NCBI GenBank assembly: GCA_001692895.1
Contig: KV748226.1
Location: 994,329 to 1,058,328 of the forward strand
Reading direction: 5' to 3'
DNA length: 64,000 bases
Origin: Cenococcum geophilum 1.58
Lineage: Eukaryota; Ascomycota; Dothideomycetes; Gloniales; Gloniaceae
Part shown: in pieces, positions 58,633 to 64,000 of the stretch
Layout of the letters: each line of letters opens with the position of its first letter
How positions within the stretch are numbered: the stretch's first letter is position 1
The notes under the pieces: generated by a model
Seen by the model: the letters and a program-made list of their open reading frames with translations, nothing else
Told to the model about the DNA's origin: nothing
The model's database searches: none
Position numbers and translations under genes: made by a program

Positions 58633-58862
58633 TATAAGCTTTGCAGTGTGGAAGAATTGCAAGAACGACTTAATTGTAATTCTATGGAAATCAAGTGATA
58701 TAAATACATAAGGAAGGTGTTGGTAATAAGATGAAAGGGGAGACTACTTCGTAACTAAAACAGCGTGATATGTAAGTGATACGCAGTCAATACGCAGGTG
58801 ATACGCAGTCGATACGCAGGTGATACGCAGGCGTTTTGGCATAGTACCGGTAGTCGGTTACA
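58633..58862 (-). repeat. 5' LTR of the copia element
   Basis: Partner of 53329-53558. Its inner terminal base pair is changed (TATAAGC instead of TGTAAGC), as RIP would do on a CpA of the other strand. In the minus sense it is the promoter LTR. Confidence 0.93.
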
Positions 58863-60000
58863 GAATGGCCATAGCACTGCTTAAGAAGGAAGCTAATATT
58901 CCCCCCCTATAACTATATATTAAAGCCGCTGCAATATAAAGGGCTTAAAATAAACATAACTTTAATGTTATAAAGTATATTAAGATACGCCTAAATAAAC
59001 TATAGAGGGACCCTAGGGCGCCCTATAGGAGAATAAACTAATAACCCTAAAGTAGGGAAGATATATTAGAGAAACAGGTAAAAAAAAGTAAAAGAAGAAT
59101 AGTGCTACTTTAGGGCCTAGGCCTATATAGAGGAGGAAGGGAGACGTATAAGAGGCTAGTAAAGATAATAGTAAAAAAAAGAAAGGAGCTAAAGCAGAGT
59201 ATAAAAAAACGCTAGGAAACTATTTACCGCAATATAATACTGGTTAGACTAACGCTAGAGAGGTATATAGGAGTTAAAGGTACAGAGGCTAACTAAGGTA
59301 AGAGGAACCTAAGCCGTAGTATAGTTAACGTTATAGGGGGTAAACACTTTAGGGCTCTAAAAAGGCCTAATAAAGGCAGAAAATATAATAGCGACACTCT
59401 TAAGAACAGAAATAATAGGACTAAAAGACTGGCTCTACTAGGTAGGTGTCCTAGTAGGTAGCCTAAGATATAAATATAGCTAGCTAAAACAGACACTAAA
59501 GTATATAATACTATTATACCCCTTACACACCAACTAAGAAGTAATACTTTTAGTAGCTAGTATAGAGAACTATAATACACTACTCTTAATATAAAAAGGC
59601 CTTAAGGCGGTTACCTAGTGGCTTATTAGCTAAAATATACTAAACTAGTTTTAGGTTATAAGGGAAATAGTAATAGAGGGTAGGGGGGCGAGCAACGGGC
59701 GCCCCCTAATAACTCTATAGTAGTAGAGTAAAGTTTATAATACTAGCGCGTCCGTAGGCTTATTACGGCAGCAGTAGTTCCTAAAAAGGTTAAAAAGTAA
59801 GGTAGTAGGAGCACTATAGGTAACTTATAGGCGCCTCGCAGGCGCTATATAGGCAAGTCTTAAAAGGCAGGGAGATGGATTACGGGGTTTTCTTAAATAG
59901 AGTTTTCTCCCTATATATATATAAGGAGTAGTCCGCGTAGGCCTAATAGGGATCTAAATCGGACGTTAAGCAATGAATTATTATTATTATTATTATTATA

Positions 60001-61105
60001 CTAGCCCTAAGAACTATTAAAACTCCTTACTTTATAAGATAAAATATGTTATAGTTTATTAGATAGTATAAATAGCTATATACTTAATATTATATAATAA
60101 GTAAGGAGAAGTATTAGGTCTTTTAAAATACTATAATTACTAAATAGGGATATAGATCCGAAGTCTGCCTAGATTTATAGCTAGTAATTAGGCGGAGCTT
60201 ATAAGGAAGCTTAAGGTAAAATACTAAGAAAGTGACCAATTTTAATAAATAGAAACGATAAAATTCTTAGAAGCCTATATACGGTAGTATAGGGACAATC
60301 CGCTAAGTAGTATACGTAAGTAGTATAAGTAGTTTATATTAATCTCCTAAAGAGTTACAGAGGTAGGCAATCTAAAAAACGGTTAGTAAGGATACTAGTT
60401 TGCAAAGGGACTTCCATTTAAATATTAAAAATACGCTATAGCTAAACCGGGAGCTAATCCAGATAAACGAAAGTCCTTTAACTTCTATTAGTTATAGAGA
60501 GCCGTAAATAACAGACTTAGTTTATATAAAGGCACTCTACTTATCTACTTCTGCTTACCTCTTTCTTTCTTCTCTTTTAGCCTTCTCTAGTCATTTCTTC
60601 TTAATATTACCTTTATTATATTCTTTTATAATATTATATTAACGTTAAGCATTGCTATTTTTAGTATATAAATATACTGGAGCTCCAAGGAGCTCTTGGA
60701 GTAAAATAATTTACTAGCTGGATGGAGTGGATTCAAGGCCAGATCCACTCCACTCCAGTCTAAAAAGATTACTGATATAGACGAAGTGCTGTGCAACCGG
60801 GCAATTGGAAGATCCATTACATCGAACGAGGCAAACCGACGAACCGATACGACCAGCAGACACGAGGATTGACTACACTACGACAAGGACAATTTGATTT
60901 GGAGGATCTTTGTGGACACATTGGCACAAGAGGACCGGGTTAGGCAGAGCCTTTGGATAGGTAGACAGCCTTTGTCTTTAGAACACGGGTCACACGCATT
61001 TTAGCACTCTGTTACACCCTCTTTTGTACACATATTTCCTTTTTTAAGCAAGGCCTACGGCTTCATTTTTTGTCAGATCCAACTTCGTTAAACCTGAAGG
61101 GGGTG
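60001..61105. other. AT-rich region and less eroded flank
   Basis: Up to about 60650 this is TpA-rich repeat debris with no assignable frame. From 60820 to 61105 the sequence is ordinary and may be the 3' untranslated end of an LTR element, since a purine-rich AAGGGGGTG at about 61097-61105 is followed directly by TGTAAAGG. No gene supported. Confidence 0.4.
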
Positions 61106-61220
61106 TGTAAAGGTTGGAAATAATCGAGATTACCTCTAGTTAGGGGGTCCCCCTCGTGCATATAAGCCTCTTTTCGCCCACAATACAACTTCATGCAGTC
61201 CAACAGCATTCAGGTTAACA
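61106..61220 (+). repeat. Possible small LTR fragment
   Basis: TGTAAAGGTTGGAAAT...CAGGTTAACA, with a TATA-like GCATATAAGCC in the middle and a purine tract just before it. This fits the short LTRs of fungal copia elements, but no partner LTR or target duplication was found, so the right end is uncertain. Confidence 0.4.
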
Positions 61221-61313
61221 TCCCATATACATCCTGATAGCATTGCTCCATATCAGGACAGCTTTGAAAACTATTAGCAAAACTCTTTTCGCTAGTTAAT
61301 AACTTTTGACTTA

Positions 61314-62341
61314 CTATATAGGCTCTCTCCCGAAAATAACATGCCAAAGATACTCAAATACTCTGCCAGAGGTAAAGTCATCTAGCGGCGTATCCAGCAA
61401 CCACTTTAAAAACCTCTTATACTCGTCCCTCGACCTCTTTATTACTTGATCTCTTGAGACAGCGAATTGCGCACAGCACGGCGTAGCAATAACCTTAGGT
61501 ACATCATTATTCCCAAAGAGTTCGGCCCACGCACCCACCATGGCACGTTCCTGTGGCCTCAGCGGATCTAATTCCTCAATCGGTCGGAACGGTTGGATTT
61601 CTGCGGGACATCCCGGACTCAGAATACATCGTAGATTCGCATAGCCGGTTCGCTGGATGAAATCAATCTTAAGAGCTTTAATAGTTGCGACGTTATTAAA
61701 GTCCAAGTCTTTAACATTGCGTGATCCGTGATTATGTTTTTGATGACTGTGCAAGAATACAATTGTGGATGGGAGATTAAAGTAGTTGTCTATAATATAA
61801 GTAAGGTAGGCGTTTGCTTCATGGCCTTTGTTCATGCTCGTGTGAAGTGCCGCATCTGGATCATCGACAGTATAGATGGCAGTCTGCCAGCTTCAGTGGC
61901 CCGGTTAGTTAGAAGTTGTTAAAGAAAGGAGAATGTAGCTTTAAAGCTTACTCGGGGAAGTTTTCGTCGACCCAACTCGTATTTTCCTGTCTTAATCTCG
62001 CCACTACGAGAATCTTGTCTGGGACGATTGCCGGAGAGGTTTCTAAAGCGATGTCCAGAAGTGTTTCGGTGGCGGTAGGTTCAGGCTCAATTTCAGGCCT
62101 GATATTTTATTAATACTAACGTGAACATAAGGGAAGGGGCAAATAGTCTTCGTATCGCAGACCTGAGAGTTGTTATGGAGGAAACTGGCTGATTTTGAAA
62201 TAACTCCTCTGCATAATAACTTGCGTTAATAAAGGAGCGAAAGCTGTCAGCAGTGAAAGGCCGAAAGTTGAACTGAATCACAAGGAGGAAGAAGGTGAGC
62301 GCAATCGACGAAGCGAACGCCTTTCGGCGTAAAGTAATCAT
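61314..62341 (-). CDS. DUF3431 family protein, membrane-anchored
   Basis: Fungal family of unknown role (Pfam DUF3431), often type II membrane or secreted. Three exons: 62341-62163, 62098-61952 and 61890-61314, with introns of 64 bp (GTCTGC...ATCAG, weaker donor) and 61 bp (GTAAGC...TGAAG), giving 300 aa. N-terminal hydrophobic segment SSIALTFFLLVIQFNF (about residues 11-26) fits a signal anchor. Core motifs: DKILVVARLRQENTSWVDE, WQTAIYTVDDPDA, MNKGHEANAYLTYIIDNY, STIVFLHSHQ, GYANLRC, CCAQFAVSRDQV and GRVFEYLWHVIFG near the C-terminus, all in family order. The second join (FPD|WQT) restores a conserved segment and is secure. The frame is intact. Confidence 0.9.
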
Positions 62342-63300
62342 ATCACTGAAAGCTTAAAGTTGCCAAGGACTCAGTATTCTAAGGTCCAAGCACGACCCGA
62401 TTTATCCATATTGCCTCGTAGGAGAAGTAATATAGAAGTAGTAAAGGACGGCAGCATGACCATGGCTTGGTGGCTGTGGCGTTTGCGACTAGCGCGTAAC
62501 GTAACAGCCCCTCAATCGTACTAAGCCCCCCCGATCGTAATAAGCCCCGGCTCGAGCCACCCTAGTGCATCCGGTTGCACGTTAATCACGTTAATCAAAA
62601 TTGGTAGATTTACTGTATATCTAAAAAAAGGTAAATATATGTTAAAATGGCCGTGCGTATTACTTCAAAAGGTATAAACTCCGCCGTTTGATAACCAAGA
62701 TCGACACGCCCTTTCAGCCGGACGCGCCAGGATGGTGCACAGTCAAATCTCTTTAACGTGTTTCACCACTCAACGCCGCACACTTAACGCCGCACACTTA
62801 ACGCCGCACACCACCAACACCAAGACGCGTCTTCGTACAAGTATTTAACTATAACGCTTTAAATTTAACTAAAAATCCATTTAATAATTTCTTTAAATAA
62901 TACTAAGGCATTACTGAATTATATGGCCTTAAATATAATTTTTTTAGCGTATATTATTATATAACTATTTAACTTTATAAAAAAAATCCTCAAATTAAAA
63001 TTTTAACCTTATTAAGCCTATAAAATGCCTCCTTATATAATATACTTAAATTATATTATTACTTTTACATAAAGCTTTTTATTTACCTTTATAAATATAA
63101 TAATTGAAATTATTATTATTTAATATCCTTTAATAAGTTAATTTACTGCTTAACTTGTTAGGCTTTAAAATTAATATTAAATAAGATTTTATACAAGCTA
63201 AGTCTGTTAGTTTAGTTAGGCTAAGGTATATAATATTTTTATTATAAATTATAGCTAATACTACTTATAAAGCAGCTTAAAATTTATAATTATCCCTTAA
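62342..63300. other. AT-rich region with possible DNA-transposon ends
   Basis: Near 62503-62560 two similar phrases (TCAATCGTACTAAGCCCC and CCGATCGTAATAAGCCCC) look like the end of a Tc1/mariner-like element, with no partner seen. At 62753-62810 TTAACGTGTTTCACCAC, which resembles the end of the MITE at 51035, leads into three ACGCCGCACACTTA-type repeats. From 62830 to 63300 the DNA is TpA-rich. No genes. Confidence 0.4.
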
Positions 63301-64000
63301 TTATTATTATTGATTCTATTTATTGCCCGATTCGGTCCCTTTTCAGGTCCATGCAGGCTGCTACCTTTCTATATAGGAAAAAGCCCCGTAAGGGGAAAAA
63401 CCTAAGTATTTCCTTTTAGCTGGTCCTACGCGTTCCGCCTTCGCCCAGCTAGTATAGCTTTATGTCTTTTAAGTCTGCCTTGCGTACCATGCTTCCTGGG
63501 TATGTCGGAAGATCTAGGGGGGGTAGAGGGTCTGGCGATTCGCCAGTGAGCCGCCTGTGGCTAGGCGGGGGTGTCCAGTCCTTAGGGGCTGGAATGGGGC
63601 GTATCCTTTGGTGTCCTCCTGTTGGATTTCGTGTGCTGTTTGGAACTGCTGGAGGATTCCTTGGCCTATAAGCCATTTTGCTGCTGCCTGTAGGCCCCTA
63701 CTTGTAGAGAGCATCTGGGTAATATTGTTTGTGCCTGCGCTGGCGAGTAACTGGTCCCTTGCTGAGCGGTGGCTACAGAATAGCAGTATGTGGCGTACTG
63801 ACTGAACGGGCCATCCGCATGTACATTGAGGTGTAGTATTTGGAACGTGGATGCTTGCTAGCCATGCGTTTAGGCCTAGGATCTCCGTCCGTAGTAGGAA
63901 GGCAGCTGTAGATTCTGCCTTCATTAGTCCTTTGTATAGGGGGAGAGTCGGTATCGACCATGGGGTGTTCCATGTGGCTGCGTCTTGTGTTTTCGCTGCC
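63301..64000 (-). mobile_element. 3' part of a Tad-like LINE (LINE C), largely un-RIPped, runs off window
   Basis: Minus-strand LINE ending in the AAT-type tail at about 63301-63312. Its last 150 bases resemble those of LINE B (45330-45500). The coding part is open to the window edge, so unlike LINE A and LINE B it has escaped heavy RIP. Only about 0.7 kb is visible. Confidence 0.85.
63514..64000 (-). CDS. C-terminal end of LINE ORF2 (post-RNase H domain), partial
   Basis: Open from the window edge to the stop at 63514, about 162 codons. It begins in a WNTPWSIPTLPLYKGL segment and continues KAESTAAFLLRTEILGLNAW, then LASIHVP and the Cys-His element CTCGWPVQSVRHILLFC (Cys-x-Cys and His-x4-Cys). 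It closes with an AAKWLIGQGILQQF segment and EDTKGYAPF. This is the known tail of fungal Tad-clade ORF2, after reverse transcriptase and RNase H. The last 35 codons look beyond the conserved part. No internal stops, so the copy may be recent. The true protein start is outside the window. Confidence 0.85.
   Translation of the reverse strand, partial: AAKTQDAATWNTPWSIPTLPLYKGLMKAESTAAFLLRTEILGLNAWLASIHVPNTTPQCTCGWPVQSVRHILLFCSHRSARDQLLASAGTNNITQMLSTSRGLQAAAKWLIGQGILQQFQTAHEIQQEDTKGYAPFQPLRTGHPRLATGGSLANRQTLYPP

Larger units (their letters stand above)
53329..58862 (-). mobile_element. Complete copia-type LTR retrotransposon, inserted in LINE A
   Basis: LTRs of 230 bp at 53329-53558 and 58633-58862, with the 5-bp duplication GAATG (53324-53328 and 58863-58867). 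Total 5534 bp. The minus-strand order gag, zinc knuckle, integrase, reverse transcriptase, RNase H is that of Ty1/copia. A primer-binding site adjoins the right LTR and a G-rich polypurine tract adjoins the left LTR. The coding region has many stops from RIP-like change, but the LTRs remain similar to each other (first bases TGTAAGC against TATAAGC and a handful of others, mostly transitions). Confidence 0.95.
42217..60000 (+). mobile_element. Tad-like LINE (LINE A), RIP-degraded, host of nested insertions
   Basis: Non-LTR retrotransposon on the plus strand in five pieces: about 42217-42585, 43006-45311, 50577-51038, 51459-53328 and 58863-60000. ORF1-like sequence occupies about 43.7-44.9 kb (RSGDIRVTL-like and RVGDRLGERI-like segments, with stops). 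The endonuclease shows an LLGDINLHYL stretch near 50717. Reverse transcriptase covers about 52.0-52.9 kb (ARTISRLLNNIVLGLDRILN, KSYRPITLENTLSKILKK, LSLDINGAYNNI, and FINNINLIIYG at the catalytic site). After the copia insertion the frame continues at 58863 (MAIALLKKEANIPP). It ends with (TTA)n at 59977-60000, as this LINE family does. The 5' end is uncertain. Asn at the catalytic FINN site, where Asp is needed, fits RIP. Confidence 0.85.

Noticed and set aside
60677..60760. CTGGAG...CTCCAG inverted ends as a tiny hAT MITE
   Set aside because: Inverted match extends only a few bases and no 8-bp duplication flanks it.

Overview
The window is nuclear DNA of a filamentous ascomycete (Pezizomycotina). 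Evidence: genes with 50-65 bp introns, typical fungal accessory families (HET domain, GMC oxidoreductase, CFEM/Pth11-type receptor, DUF3431, fungal dynamin), and long AT-rich blocks full of TpA and stop codons, as left by repeat-induced point mutation (RIP). The layout is bipartite: a gene island at about 8.3-38.5 kb plus one gene at 61.3-62.3 kb, set between and invaded by transposons.

Left block (1-8.3 kb): a complete but short gag-only LTR retrotransposon (715-3699, minus strand, TSD ATATC), diverged tandem repeats, and a hAT transposon (5902-8295, TSD TCTACAAC) that splits an already frameshifted O-methyltransferase pseudogene (5800-8879).

Gene island (8.9-38.5 kb): dynamin-family GTPase (10349-12655, +), secreted GMC oxidoreductase (15065-17142, -), a broken CFEM/rhodopsin-domain (Pth11-like) receptor (18248-21151, +) carrying a second hAT (19528-20724), a third hAT (21580-25341), a possible heme-peroxidase tail (26228-26557), two small divergent multi-pass membrane protein genes (27575-28192, -; 29405-30084, +), a basic probably nuclear protein (30748-32232, +), a zinc-independent medium-chain reductase (33394-34512, +), a Tc1/mariner-type miniature element (34915-35348), a transcription-factor tail (35743-36150, +) and a HET-domain gene (36527-38462, -).

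Right block (38.5-61.2 kb): a fourth hAT (38565-41104), remains of an LTR element, then a nested stack. A Tad-like LINE on the plus strand (about 42.2-60.0 kb, called LINE A here) is interrupted in turn by a solo LTR (42586-43005), a second LINE on the minus strand (45312-50576, LINE B), a foldback MITE (51039-51458) and a complete copia-type LTR retrotransposon (53329-58862). Each insertion has a matching target duplication or, for the MITE, flanking TTAA. After a small LTR-like fragment there is a DUF3431 membrane protein gene (61314-62341, -) and, at the right edge, the 3' part of a LINE whose frame is still open (63301-64000, LINE C).

I see no metabolic cluster or operon-like system. The host genes look like an accessory set (oxidation, reduction, surface sensing, non-self recognition) in a transposon-rich compartment. 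The strongest content is the transposon archaeology: insertions resolved to the base, four hAT elements with different ends, a gag-only LTR element that shares a 3' repeat motif with the autonomous copia element, and probable RIP damage in a host gene next to the insertions.
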